This document shows positions 9,107 through 18,011 of a stretch of DNA of 46,663 bases, piece after piece. A program made the position numbers and the translations under genes. The notes beneath the pieces were generated by a model. That model saw only the letters and a list, made by a program, of their open reading frames with translations, was not told the origin of the DNA and did not search any database. Source of the DNA: Mycobacterium sp. PS03-16 (GTDB lineage: Bacteria; Actinomycetota; Actinomycetes; Mycobacteriales; Mycobacteriaceae); NCBI RefSeq assembly GCF_004570325.1, contig NZ_SPQO01000036.1:1-46663 (forward strand), written 5' to 3'. How positions within the stretch are numbered: position 1 is the stretch's first letter; each line of letters begins with the position of its first letter.

Positions 9107-10066
9107 TCAGCGTTGCGCGAGCGCACGCAGGAAGAACGTCACGTTGGCGGGCCGCTCGGCCAGCCGCCGGACGAAGTAGCCGTACCACTGGGTGCCGAAC
9201 GGGATGTAGACCCGCATGCCGTGGCCGGCGTCGGCCAGGCGCTGCTGTTCGGCGTCGCGGATCCCGTAGAGCATCTGGTACTCCAGGTCGCCGGCGCGGC
9301 GCCCGTGCGTCGCGGCCAGGGCCGGCACCGCGTCGATGATCGCCGGATCGTGCGACGCCACCATCGGATAGCCCGAGCCCGCCATCAACGTCTGCAGGCA
9401 GCGCAGATACGAGTCGGTGACCGCGTCGGCCTCCCGGAACGCCACCGACGCCGGCTCGTCGTAGGCACCCTTGCAGAGCCGGATCCGCGCGCCTGACGCC
9501 GCGAACTCCGCGCAGTCCCCGGCGGTGCGCCGCAGATAGGCCTGCAGCACCGTGCCCAGCCAGTCGAAGTCGGCCCGCAACTCACGCACGATCGACAACG
9601 TCGACTCGGTGGTGGTGTGGTCCTCGGCGTCGACCGTCACCCAAACCCCGACGCGCTGCGCGTGCGCACAGATCGTGCGGGCGTTGTCCAGCGCGATCTG
9701 TTCACCGTCGCGCGGCAGCGCCTGTCCGAGCGCCGACAGCTTCAGCGACACCTCCAACGGCCGCACCGCGGCGTCCGCGGGCTCGGCGCGCCGGCCCAGC
9801 GCGTCGAGCAGTTTGACGTAGGCCTCGACCGTCGCGGTGGCGGCGTCCCGGTCGGTGACGTCCTCGCCGAGATAGTCGACGCTGACCATCCGCCCCGAAC
9901 TGCGCAGCGCCGCAACGGTGGTCAGCGCGTCGTCGACGCTGTCCCCCGGCACGAAGCGATGCACGACATCGCGGGTGAGCGGCATTCGCTCGGCGGTCCT
10001 GCGCAGCCGCTCCGACCGGCCGGCGGCCAGGATCACCGGGCGGGCCAGCTGCTGGAAGGCGCCCAT
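9107..10066 (-). CDS. pruB: Proline dehydrogenase
   Basis: 319 residues, a monofunctional FAD-dependent PutA-PRODH domain (TIM barrel). It oxidises proline to delta-1-pyrroline-5-carboxylate. Seen: VSVDYLGEDV, RIRLCKGAYDEPASV (FAD/substrate region), YQMLYGIRD, and the C-terminal YIPFGTQWYGYFVRRLAERP with the two Arg residues that hold the proline carboxylate. The ATG at 10066 follows the pruA stop with only 1 nt between, so the two are translationally coupled, pruA first. This is the Rv1188 equivalent by synteny. Very secure. Confidence 0.95.
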   Translation of the reverse strand: MGAFQQLARPVILAAGRSERLRRTAERMPLTRDVVHRFVPGDSVDDALTTVAALRSSGRMVSVDYLGEDVTDRDAATATVEAYVKLLDALGRRAEPADAAVRPLEVSLKLSALGQALPRDGEQIALDNARTICAHAQRVGVWVTVDAEDHTTTESTLSIVRELRADFDWLGTVLQAYLRRTAGDCAEFAASGARIRLCKGAYDEPASVAFREADAVTDSYLRCLQTLMAGSGYPMVASHDPAIIDAVPALAATHGRRAGDLEYQMLYGIRDAEQQRLADAGHGMRVYIPFGTQWYGYFVRRLAERPANVTFFLRALAQR

Positions 10067-10067
10067 G

Positions 10068-11696
10068 TCAGGCCCCCATGTGGGGGTATTCGTGCGCGAC
10101 GGGCGGCACGAAGTTCTCCTTGAGGCTGCGCGCCGACGTCCATCGCAGCAGGTTGAGCGCCGAACCGGCCTTGTCGTTGGTGCCCGACGCCCGGGACCCG
10201 CCGAACGGCTGCTGCCCGACGACGGCGCCGGTGGGTTTGTCGTTGACGTAGAAGTTGCCCGCGGTGTGCCGCAGCCGCTGCTGGGCGGTCAGGACGGCGC
10301 TGCGGTCGTCGGCGATCACCGCGCCGGTGAGCGCGTACTTCGCGCCGGTGTCGACGACGTCGAGGATCCGGTCGTAGTCGCCGTCGGGATACACGTGCAC
10401 CGACAGGATCGGCCCGAAGTACTCGGTGCAGAACGACTCGTCGCCCGGATCGTCGGACAGCAGCACGGTCGGCCGCACGAAATACCCTTCGCTGTCGTCG
10501 TATTCGCCGCCTGCGGCCACGGTGACGCCCGGGGCGCTCTTGGCGCGTTCGATGGCCGTGACGTTCTTGGCAAACGACCGCTCGTCGATCAGCGCACCGC
10601 CGAAGTTGCCGAGGTCGGTCACGTCGCCGTAGGGCAGCGCGTCGGTGGCGCCGAGGAAGTCGTCGCCCATCTTCTGCCACACCGACCGCGGGACGAACGC
10701 CCGCGACGCGGCCGAGCACTTCTGCCCCTGGTAGTCGAACGCGCCGCGAATCAACGCCGTGCGCAACACCTCCGGGTGCGCGCTGGCGTGCGCGACCACG
10801 AAGTCCTTACCGCCGGTCTCCCCCACCAGCCGTGGGTAGCCGTTGTAGCGCTCGATGTGCGAACCCACCTCCCGCCACAGGTGCTGGAACGTCGCGGTGG
10901 ACCCGGTGAAGTGGATGCCGGCCAGGTGCGGGTCGGCCAACGCCACCTCGGAGACGGCCAGCCCGTCGCCGGTGACCATGTTGATCACGCCGGGCGGCAG
11001 GCCCGCGGCCTCCAGCAGCTGCATGGTCAGGTAGGCCGCGAAGGTCTGGGTGGGCGAGGGCTTCCACACGACGGTATTGCCCATCAGCGCGGGTGCGGTC
11101 GGCAGGTTCCCCGCGATCGCGGTGAAGTTGAACGGGGTGATGGCGTAGACGAACCCCTCGAGCGGCCGGTAGTCGGTCCGGTTCCACACGCCGGGACTGC
11201 TCACCGGCTGCTGAGCCAGGATCTGACGGGCGAACGCGACGTTGAATCGCCAGAAGTCGACCAGCTCGCACGGGGCGTCGATCTCCGCCTGGTACGCCGT
11301 CTTCGACTGCCCGAGCATGGTGGCGGCGGCGATCTTCTCCCGCCACGGCCCGGCCAGCAGGTCGGCCGCACGCAGGAACACCGCGGCGCGCTCGTCGAAC
11401 GGGGTGGCCTCCCAGTCCGCCTTGGCCGCGACGGCCGCCTCGACGGCGGCGGTGGCGTCGGCGTGGGAGGCGTTGGTCAGGGTGCCCAGCCGGGCCGCAT
11501 GCCGGTGCGGTTGCACGACATCGATGCGGGTGCCATCGCCCATGCGGTGTCTGCCGCCGATCACGTGCGGCAGGTCGATCGGGGTGGCGGCGAGTGCGGT
11601 GAGCGCATCGGCCAGGCGGTGGCGCTCGGGTGAACCGGGTGCGTAGTCGTGGATCGGCTCGTTGGCCGGCAGGGGTACGTCGGTGATCGCGTCCAT
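10068..11696 (-). CDS. pruA: Delta-1-pyrroline-5-carboxylate dehydrogenase
   Basis: 542 residues, aldehyde dehydrogenase superfamily (RocA/PruA). It oxidises glutamate semialdehyde/P5C to glutamate with NAD+, receiving its substrate from PruB. Seen: the general base Glu near residue 293 in VGETGGKDFV, the catalytic Cys near 327 in DYQGQKCSAASR, and ITPFNFTAIAGNLP in the Rossmann part. The ATG at 11696 gives MDAITDVPLPANEP, the family N-terminus, and a length matching M. tuberculosis RocA (543); the 17 extra codons upstream are not supported. First gene of the pruA-pruB operon. Divergent 84 bp from a PucR-type regulator, its likely activator. Confidence 0.96.
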   Translation of the reverse strand: MDAITDVPLPANEPIHDYAPGSPERHRLADALTALAATPIDLPHVIGGRHRMGDGTRIDVVQPHRHAARLGTLTNASHADATAAVEAAVAAKADWEATPFDERAAVFLRAADLLAGPWREKIAAATMLGQSKTAYQAEIDAPCELVDFWRFNVAFARQILAQQPVSSPGVWNRTDYRPLEGFVYAITPFNFTAIAGNLPTAPALMGNTVVWKPSPTQTFAAYLTMQLLEAAGLPPGVINMVTGDGLAVSEVALADPHLAGIHFTGSTATFQHLWREVGSHIERYNGYPRLVGETGGKDFVVAHASAHPEVLRTALIRGAFDYQGQKCSAASRAFVPRSVWQKMGDDFLGATDALPYGDVTDLGNFGGALIDERSFAKNVTAIERAKSAPGVTVAAGGEYDDSEGYFVRPTVLLSDDPGDESFCTEYFGPILSVHVYPDGDYDRILDVVDTGAKYALTGAVIADDRSAVLTAQQRLRHTAGNFYVNDKPTGAVVGQQPFGGSRASGTNDKAGSALNLLRWTSARSLKENFVPPVAHEYPHMGA

Positions 11697-11766
11697 GACG
11701 TCGAGCATCCCGCAGACGAGACCTGCGTCACTTAGCCGATCCGCCAAAGTCCAGGTCGCCGGCCAC

Positions 11767-11772
11767 TACAAT
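11767..11772 (+). promoter_or_regulatory. Leaderless -10 of the PucR-type regulator gene
   Basis: TACAAT lies 8 nt before the ATG at 11781. The same 84-bp divergent region also contains GACG-N7-CGTC (an inverted repeat near 11715-11729) and the direct repeat ACAATcggACAAT, either of which could be a regulator site. Confidence 0.55.
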
Positions 11773-11780
11773 CGGACAAT

Positions 11781-13460
11781 ATGCGCGCGGCCCGGATCCG
11801 GCTCGGCGAGCTGCTGTTGGCGCTGGACCGCACGATGGTCACGCTGCAGCGGGCCCCGCGCGGGCTGGACCTGCCCGTCGGCTCGGTGGCCTTGATCGAC
11901 GCCGACGACGTGCAACTGGGCCTGGCGCCGTCGGCCGGAAACGCCGACCTGTTCTTCCTGGTCGGTGTCCCCGAGGACGCGGCGACGCGCTGGCTGGACG
12001 GGCAGCCACGCCGGCCGGTGGCGGTGTTCGTCAAGCATCCGTCCCCTGACCTGGTGGAGCGCGCCGCTGCGCTCGGCGTCGCGATGGTCGCCGTGGATCC
12101 GCGCGCCCGGTGGGAGCGGCTCTACCGGTTGGTGAACCAGTTCTTCGAGCACCGCGGCGCGCACGAGGAGCCGCCGCTGCCCGGCGGCACCGACCTGTTC
12201 GCACTCGCCCAGTCGATCGCCGACCGCACCCGCGGGATGGTCAGCATCGAAGACGCGCAGTCGCACGTGCTGGCCTACTCCGCGTCCAGCGAGGAGGCCG
12301 ACGAACTGCGCCGGCTGTCGATCCTGGGCCGCGCCGGACCCCCCGAACACCTCGAGTGGATCGCCGGGTGGGGCATCTTCGACGCGCTGCGGCACGGCGA
12401 CGACGTGGTGCCGGTGGCCGAGCGCCCCGAACTCGGGCTCCGGCCCCGCCTGGCGGTCGGCATCCACGTGCCGTCCGGTCCCCGCCGGCCGCCGGTGTTC
12501 GGCGGCGCGATCTGGCTGCAGCAGGGGTCGGCTCCGCTGGCCGACGACGCCGACGAGGTGTTGCGCGGCGGCGCCGTGCTGGCCGCCCGCATCCTGTCCC
12601 GGATGGCGTCGGCGCCGTCGACGCACACCGTGCGGGTGCAGGCACTGCTCGGCCTGGCCGAGGACGGCGACCGCGACATCGGCGCGGTCGCCCGCGAACT
12701 GGGTCTCGATCCGGAGCAACGCACCGCGCTGATCGGCTTCCGGTGCACCGCGGGAGCCGCGCCCGCGGATGTGATCGCGTTGAGCGCGAGCGCGTTTCGT
12801 GCCGACGCGCAGGTGGTGCCCGCGGGTGAGCGGGTGTACGTGCTGCTGCCGAAGATCGGTGCGGCGGCGTCGGTGACGTCGTGGGTGCGCGGTGTGGTCG
12901 CGATGGCGCACCGCGAGCTCGGCCTGACGCTGCGCGCCGTGGTGGCGGCACCGCTTCCGGGGCTGGCCGCGGCGCCCGGCGCCCGCGCCGAGGTGGACCG
13001 TGTATTCGACAGTGCCGCACGGCATCCGGACGCGATCGGGGAGGTCACCTCACTGGCCGAGGCGCGTGCGACCGTGGTGCTCGACGAGATCGTCGCGCAC
13101 GTCGCCGCCTCGCCCCGGCTGATCGATCCGCGGGTGCACACGCTGCGCGCCCAGGATCCGATGCTGGCCGAGACCCTGCGCGCCTACCTCGACGGGTTCG
13201 GCGACATCGCCGCGGTGGCCAAGCGGCTGCACGTGCATCCCAACACGATCCGCTACCGCATCCGGCGTATCGAGACGCTGCTCGACACGTCACTGGCCGA
13301 CAGCGACGACCGGCTGGTCCTGGCCCTGGGGTTGCGCGCCACCGAACCGATGACCCCGGCTCAGCCGGTGAAGGCGCCGCCGGCCAGTTCGTCGAACCGC
13401 TCCAGCGCCTCGTCACCGGGCTCGTCGATCCCGCGCAGCGGCCCGCGCTCGGCGAGGTAG
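11781..13460 (+). CDS. PucR-type transcriptional regulator, likely activator of pruAB
   Basis: 559 residues. An N-terminal PucR-type sensory region, a GGDEF-like central part and a C-terminal PucR helix-turn-helix (around residues 468-505: YLDGFGDIAAVAKRLHVHPN then TIRYRIRRIETLL). It is divergent from pruA, and mycobacterial PucR-family regulators next to pruAB (PruC, from memory) activate proline catabolism in response to proline, so that role is inferred here. The reading frame runs 100 bp into the convergent acyl-CoA dehydrogenase gene before meeting a stop. The last ~35 residues (Pro/Ser/Arg-rich) have no family look and are probably just read-through of the neighbour's antisense strand. 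Confidence 0.88.
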   Translation: MRAARIRLGELLLALDRTMVTLQRAPRGLDLPVGSVALIDADDVQLGLAPSAGNADLFFLVGVPEDAATRWLDGQPRRPVAVFVKHPSPDLVERAAALGVAMVAVDPRARWERLYRLVNQFFEHRGAHEEPPLPGGTDLFALAQSIADRTRGMVSIEDAQSHVLAYSASSEEADELRRLSILGRAGPPEHLEWIAGWGIFDALRHGDDVVPVAERPELGLRPRLAVGIHVPSGPRRPPVFGGAIWLQQGSAPLADDADEVLRGGAVLAARILSRMASAPSTHTVRVQALLGLAEDGDRDIGAVARELGLDPEQRTALIGFRCTAGAAPADVIALSASAFRADAQVVPAGERVYVLLPKIGAAASVTSWVRGVVAMAHRELGLTLRAVVAAPLPGLAAAPGARAEVDRVFDSAARHPDAIGEVTSLAEARATVVLDEIVAHVAASPRLIDPRVHTLRAQDPMLAETLRAYLDGFGDIAAVAKRLHVHPNTIRYRIRRIETLLDTSLADSDDRLVLALGLRATEPMTPAQPVKAPPASSSNRSSASSPGSSIPRSGPRSAR

Positions 13461-15133
13461 CGCCGGGCATACAGGCGCGCCACCAACGCCTTTCGCTCAC
13501 CGCCGCGTTCCGCCCGCTCCCAGGCGGCCTGCTCGGTCAGCAACGCGGCGGCGTACACGTCGCCCATGAACTGCGCCAAGCCGAACAGCCGCGCCTCGGC
13601 GACGGCGCCGTCGAGGGTGCGCCAGGCGGCCACCGCGGCGTCGAGGTCATCGATGCGCCGGGACACCAGCTCGGTGGTGGCGTCGTCGTCGGACACCGAC
13701 ACCGCGTCGCGCAACCGGTCCAGCAGGGGTTCGTGCGCGTCGGCGCGCACGATGCCGCGCGCGACATCGAGGCACAGGATGTTGTCCGGCCCCTCCCAGA
13801 TCGTGTTCACCTGCGCGTCGCGCAGCAGCCGTGCCACCGGCCAATCCTCGATGTAGCCGTTGCCGCCGTGGATCTCGATGGCGTCCGACGCCGCGGTGAT
13901 GCCCAGCCGGCACACCTTCAGCTTGGTGACCGGCACCGCGATGCGCTGGCGGATCCGCCGCGGCTGGCGGTGGTTGGCCAGACCGGTGCCGTCGAACACC
14001 AGCGCCTGGGCGGCCTCGACGTCGACGATCAGCTCGGCGAGCTTGCGGCGCATCAGCGGTTTGTCGATCAGTGCGGAGCCGAACGCGGTGCGGTGGCGTG
14101 CGTAGCACAGCGATTCGACCAGTGCCCGGCGCGCATTGCCGAGCGCGAACAGCGCGATGCCCAGCCGGGCCGCGTTGGTCAGCTCCATCATCCGCCCGAG
14201 TCCGCGGCCGTCGGACGGTCCGGCGTCCGCGGTCGGTTCGCCGGAGAGCAGGAACGCCTCGGCGTCGACGAACTCCACCTCACCGGACGCCACCGAGCGG
14301 GTGCCGAGCTTGTTCTTCAGCCGACGGATCCGCACCCCGTTGCGCGTCCCGTCGCGCCGCGTGCGGAGCACCAGGAAGCTCGCGACTCCACGGCTGTTGT
14401 CCGGCGCTCCTTCGGGTTTGGCCAGCACGACGAAGGCCTCACCGGCACAGTTGGACGCGAACCACTTGAACCCGTTGAGCCGCCACGCGTCGCCGGCGCG
14501 GGTCGCCGTGGTTTCCAGCGCCCCGAGATCGGAGCCGCCGGTGCGTTCGGTGAGCATCTGCGCGGTCTCCCCCGCCCACTCCCCGGACTCGAACTTCGCC
14601 AGCACGTGGTCGCGGATGTCGGCGGGTGCGTAGGCGGCGACCAGCGCCGCCACCATGCCGCCGCCGGTGCCCAGTGCGCAGCCCATCCCGATGTCGGCCT
14701 GGTTGAGCAGGTAGTTGGCGGCGAACATCGGCAGCGACGACCGGCCCCCGGCGGCGCGGACCCCGTCGCGTAGCGCCTGCTGACTGTCGAGCACCACCCG
14801 CTTGGCGTCGGTGAACGACGGCGGCATCTCGACCCGGCTGACGTCGTGACCCCACCGGTCGTACCGCTCGAGGCGGGGTGGGTTGCGGTCGGTCTCCTCG
14901 GCCCACCTGGCCACCGCACCGCCCATGAGCTCGCCGATGCGGACGAGGTGGTCCTCGGCCACCGGCAGCTGATCGGGCGGCAGGTAGTAGGCGAGCAGGA
15001 ACTGCAGCGTGGGATCGGTGGTGTACCAGTTGAGCCCGGTCGCGCCGCCGAAGTCCGCGGTGCGGTACCGCGCCGCCTTCGCCTCGGTGCTGAACGGGAG
15101 CCGGTCCACGGTCTCGACGTCGTAGTCGCTCAT
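13361..15133 (-). CDS. Acyl-CoA dehydrogenase (AidB-like)
   Basis: 590 residues, longer than typical acyl-CoA dehydrogenases (about 390), with an extra C-terminal helical part, as in the AidB group. Seen: MLTERTGGSDLGALETTA (FAD/substrate motif of the middle domain), GFKWFASNCAG, RIRRLKNKLGTRSVASGEVE, and EIHGGNGYIEDWPVARLLRD near the C-terminal domain. It is FAD-dependent; AidB itself protects DNA from alkylation by an unclear route, so the physiological reaction is open. The ATG at 15133 (MSDYDVETVDRLPF) is preceded by TACCGT 8 nt upstream. The 3' end overlaps the convergent PucR frame by 100 bp. Confidence 0.9.
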   Translation of the reverse strand: MSDYDVETVDRLPFSTEAKAARYRTADFGGATGLNWYTTDPTLQFLLAYYLPPDQLPVAEDHLVRIGELMGGAVARWAEETDRNPPRLERYDRWGHDVSRVEMPPSFTDAKRVVLDSQQALRDGVRAAGGRSSLPMFAANYLLNQADIGMGCALGTGGGMVAALVAAYAPADIRDHVLAKFESGEWAGETAQMLTERTGGSDLGALETTATRAGDAWRLNGFKWFASNCAGEAFVVLAKPEGAPDNSRGVASFLVLRTRRDGTRNGVRIRRLKNKLGTRSVASGEVEFVDAEAFLLSGEPTADAGPSDGRGLGRMMELTNAARLGIALFALGNARRALVESLCYARHRTAFGSALIDKPLMRRKLAELIVDVEAAQALVFDGTGLANHRQPRRIRQRIAVPVTKLKVCRLGITAASDAIEIHGGNGYIEDWPVARLLRDAQVNTIWEGPDNILCLDVARGIVRADAHEPLLDRLRDAVSVSDDDATTELVSRRIDDLDAAVAAWRTLDGAVAEARLFGLAQFMGDVYAAALLTEQAAWERAERGGERKALVARLYARRYLAERGPLRGIDEPGDEALERFDELAGGAFTG

Positions 15134-15141
15134 CGTCAGCG

Positions 15142-15147
15142 ACGGTA
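15142..15147 (-). promoter_or_regulatory. Leaderless -10 of the acyl-CoA dehydrogenase gene
   Basis: TACCGT on the minus strand lies 8 nt before the ATG at 15133. It sits in the short 31-bp gap after the MFS gene, so the dehydrogenase may be transcribed both from here and by read-through from the MFS gene. Confidence 0.45.
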
Positions 15148-15164
15148 TTACGCCTCGGCGGTGC

Positions 15165-16385
15165 TCAGGCGGCAACGCGCGAAGTGCGCGTCAGGACCAC
15201 GAGTGCGGCGACGGCGATCAGCGCGCTGGCCACCATGCCGACGGCCATGGGAACCGCGGTGTGGTCCCCGCCGAGCGGGGAGGCCACCGCGGCCAGCCCG
15301 AACTGCAGCGCGCCGAGCACGGCCGATCCGGTGCCCGCGGCGTCGCGCGCCTCCTCCAGCGCGAGCGCGGTCGCGTTGGCGACGATCAGGCCCAGGCTGG
15401 CGACGACGCCGGCCAGCAGCGCCAGGGTGATCCACAGCACCGGTCCGATCACCGCGTCGACCAGCAGCGACACCGACAGCACCACCATGAACGTCACCCC
15501 GAGGGCGATCAGCCGGCGCTGACCGAACCGGCCGACGATCCGGGCGTTGACGACGTTCATCGCCACCAGGCCGACCGCGTTGGCGGCGAACGCAATCGAG
15601 TAGCCGACCGGCGACAGGCCGAGCACGTTCTGGAGCACGAACGGCGACGCGGAGATGTAGCAGAACATCACCGCGAAGCTGAAGCCGAACGCCAGCGTGT
15701 ACCCGAGGTAGCGGCGGTTGGCCAGCACCGCGCGGGCGTCGCGCACCATCGTGGGTAGCCCGCCGGTGCTGCGCCGGTGCGGCGGGTGCGTCTCGGCCAG
15801 CACCACAGCGGCACCGATGAGCATCAGCACAGCCAGTCCGGCGAGCACCCAGAACACCCCGCGCCATCCGATGTGCGGGACCAGCGACCCGCCCAGCAGC
15901 GGCGCGGCGACGGGACCGACCCCGTTGATGATCATCATCAGGCTGAACGCCCGCGCCGCGGCGGCGCCACGCGCCCGGTCGGCGACCATGGCGCGGCTGA
16001 GCACCACACCGGCCGCCCCGCCGAACCCCTGCAGGAACCGGAACGCGATCAGCAGCCCGACATTCGGCGCCAGGGCGCAGGCGACGCTGGCCAGCACGCA
16101 CACGAGGGTGCCGGCCAGCAGCAGCGGACGCCGGCCGTACCGGTCCGACAGCGGGCCGATGACCAGCTGTCCGAGCGCCAGACCCACCATGAACGTGGTC
16201 AACGTCAGCTGGATCGCCGATGCGGTGGTGCCGAACTCCACAGCCATCGCGGGGAACGCGGGCAGGTACATGTCGATCGACAGCGGCGCGACGGCGGTCA
16301 GCATGGCCAGCACGCCGAGCCAGGCCGGCGGAATCGGAAGTGCGCCGCGCTGGTTCTGCGGGGCGGCTTGATCGACGACAGTCAC
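15165..16385 (-). CDS. MFS drug exporter, Bcr/CflA-like
   Basis: 406 residues with about 12 membrane helices, DHA1 subfamily. Seen: the N-terminal PLSIDMYLPAFPAMAVEF typical of Bcr/CflA, the loop 2-3 motif GPLSDRYGRRPLLLAG, and FRFLQGFGGAAGVVLSRAM with the helix 4 Arg. Expected to export drugs or metabolites by proton antiport; the substrate is unknown. The GTG at 16385 (TVVDQAAP) has GAGG about 9 nt upstream. Divergent from a MarR regulator with AT-rich inverted and direct repeats between them, the classic layout of a repressor next to its pump. Confidence 0.92.
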   Translation of the reverse strand: MTVVDQAAPQNQRGALPIPPAWLGVLAMLTAVAPLSIDMYLPAFPAMAVEFGTTASAIQLTLTTFMVGLALGQLVIGPLSDRYGRRPLLLAGTLVCVLASVACALAPNVGLLIAFRFLQGFGGAAGVVLSRAMVADRARGAAAARAFSLMMIINGVGPVAAPLLGGSLVPHIGWRGVFWVLAGLAVLMLIGAAVVLAETHPPHRRSTGGLPTMVRDARAVLANRRYLGYTLAFGFSFAVMFCYISASPFVLQNVLGLSPVGYSIAFAANAVGLVAMNVVNARIVGRFGQRRLIALGVTFMVVLSVSLLVDAVIGPVLWITLALLAGVVASLGLIVANATALALEEARDAAGTGSAVLGALQFGLAAVASPLGGDHTAVPMAVGMVASALIAVAALVVLTRTSRVAA

Positions 16386-16403
16386 AGACAAAACCTCAAT
16401 ACG

Positions 16404-16438
16404 TATAGATTTATAGATATTTCTAGAGGTACAGTACC
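16404..16438. promoter_or_regulatory. Operator region between the MFS gene and marR
   Basis: An AT-rich island in GC-rich DNA holds: an 8-bp tandem repeat TATAGATT-TATAGATA (16404-16419), an inverted repeat TAGA-N4-TCTA (16414-16425), and GGTAC-A-GTACC (16428-16438). The marR -10 TACAGT (16430-16435, 7 nt before its ATG) lies inside the last palindrome, so a protein bound there would block marR transcription. Confidence 0.6.
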
Positions 16439-16442
16439 GGAT

Positions 16443-16895
16443 ATGACGCCTGCGGCAGAAGCGGTGCACCAGCGTGACGTCGACGACATCGCGGCTGCCG
16501 TCCGGACCGTGGTGTGGTCGCTGCGGCGGTTCGGCGAAAAGCAGGTCGGGCTGGAACCGCTGCCCCATTCGGAGTTCGAGGTGGTGCGCACGGTGTCGAA
16601 CCACCCCGGCATCAGCGTCTCGGACGTGGCCCGAACGCTCGGCCTGCAGGCGAGCAACGTGAGCACCACCGTGCGGCGGCTCGTCGAACGGGGACTCCTC
16701 GAACGCGAACCCGATCCGCTGGATCGCCGCGCCACCCGACTGCGCCTGACGCCCAAGGCGGCCCAGCACAAGCGGTCGATCGACGCGGTGTGGGACGACG
16801 CCGTGCGCGATCAGCTCGGCCGGATGACCGACGACGAGGCCGATCTGCTGGTCCGCGCCGCCCCGCTGTTCGCGCGGCTCGCGTCGATGGGTTAG
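16443..16895 (+). CDS. MarR-family transcriptional regulator
   Basis: 150 residues. Winged helix-turn-helix: ISVSDVARTLGLQASNVSTT as the HTH and LVERGLLEREPDPLDRRATR as the wing with the conserved Asp-Arg-Arg, flanked by dimerisation helices. The likely target is its own promoter and the divergent MFS pump, since the AT-rich palindromes lie between them; the ligand is unknown. The ATG at 16443 is supported by TACAGT 7 nt upstream (leaderless); the long frame before it is antisense to the MFS gene. The 3' end overlaps the convergent dapC by 4 bp. Confidence 0.92.
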   Translation: MTPAAEAVHQRDVDDIAAAVRTVVWSLRRFGEKQVGLEPLPHSEFEVVRTVSNHPGISVSDVARTLGLQASNVSTTVRRLVERGLLEREPDPLDRRATRLRLTPKAAQHKRSIDAVWDDAVRDQLGRMTDDEADLLVRAAPLFARLASMG

Positions 16896-17980
16896 GCGGC
16901 GAGCCGTTGCACCGCGGCGGCGATGCGCTCGTCGCTCGCGGTCAGCGCGATGCGGACGTACTGCCCACCCTGCGGACCGTAGAACTCGCCGGGGGCGGCC
17001 AGGATGCCGCGTTCGGCCAGCCAGTCCAAAGTGGTGCGGCCCGGCTCCCCGCGGGTCGACCACAGGTAGAGCCCGGCTTCGGAGTGGTCGACGGTGAAGC
17101 CCGCGCTGCGCAGCGCGGGAAGGAGGCTGTTACGGCGGCGGGCGTAGCGCTCGCGCTGCTCGCGTTCGTGGGCGTCGTCGTCGAGGGCGGCGACCATCGC
17201 CGCCTGGATCGGGGTCGGCACCATCATCCCGGCGTGTTTGCGCACTGCGAGCAGTTCGGCCACGACGGCCGGATCACCCGCGACGAAACCGGCGCGATAC
17301 CCGGCCAGCGAGGACGTCTTGGACAGCGAGTGCACCGCCAGCAGCCCGGTGTGGTCGCCGTCGCACACCGACGGATGCAGGACCGAGACCGGTTGGGCGT
17401 CCCACCCCAGGCCGAGGTAGCACTCGTCGGAGGCGATCAGCACACCGCGCTCACGGGCCCATTCGACGACCTTGCGCAGGTGGTCGACACCCAGCACCCG
17501 CCCGGTCGGGTTGCTCGGCGAGTTGAGGAAGATCAACGCGGGCGTGCGCGGACCGATCTGGGTCAGCGAATCCGCCAGCAGCACCTGGGCGCCGGCCAGC
17601 CGGGCACCGACGTCGTAGGTCGGATACGCCAGTTCCGGCACGACCACCACGTCGTCACGGCCGAGCCCGAGCAGCGTCGGCAGCCAGGCGATCAGCTCCT
17701 TGGTGCCGATGGCGGGCAGCACCGCGTCGGGCGCCAGATCCGTGATGCCGTAGCGCCGCTCGAGTGCCGCCTTCGCCGACGCGCGCAGAGCCGGGGTGCC
17801 CGCGGTGGTCGGGTACCCGGGCGCGGAACTGGCCGCCGCCAGCGCGTCGCGGATCACCGGCGCCACCGGATCGACCGGCGTGCCGACCGACAGGTCGACT
17901 ATGCCGTCCGGATGCGACCGGGCCGTCGCGGTGGGTCCGGCCAGTGTGTCCCACGGGAACTCCGGCAGCTTCGCCGACAC
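16892..17980 (-). CDS. dapC: N-succinyldiaminopimelate aminotransferase
   Basis: 362 residues, the length of M. tuberculosis DapC (Rv1178). Fold-type I PLP enzyme, transaminating N-succinyl-2-amino-6-ketopimelate with glutamate, between DapD and DapE. Seen: the N-terminal DGIVDLSVGTPVDPV, LNSPSNPTGRVLG, SDECYLGLGW, and the PLP Lys in HSLSKTSSLAGYRAGF (Lys221 with this start). The GTG at 17980 gives the family start SAKLPEFPWDTL; a GTG five codons upstream is possible. It lies 31 bp after fdxC on the same strand, so an operon fdxC-dapC. With dapD and dapE in this window, three consecutive DAP-pathway steps are present. Confidence 0.95.
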   Translation of the reverse strand: MSAKLPEFPWDTLAGPTATARSHPDGIVDLSVGTPVDPVAPVIRDALAAASSAPGYPTTAGTPALRASAKAALERRYGITDLAPDAVLPAIGTKELIAWLPTLLGLGRDDVVVVPELAYPTYDVGARLAGAQVLLADSLTQIGPRTPALIFLNSPSNPTGRVLGVDHLRKVVEWARERGVLIASDECYLGLGWDAQPVSVLHPSVCDGDHTGLLAVHSLSKTSSLAGYRAGFVAGDPAVVAELLAVRKHAGMMVPTPIQAAMVAALDDDAHEREQRERYARRRNSLLPALRSAGFTVDHSEAGLYLWSTRGEPGRTTLDWLAERGILAAPGEFYGPQGGQYVRIALTASDERIAAAVQRLAA

Positions 17981-18011
17981 CGCCCGCCGGGTCACGTCAG
18001 GGGCGGGCGTG

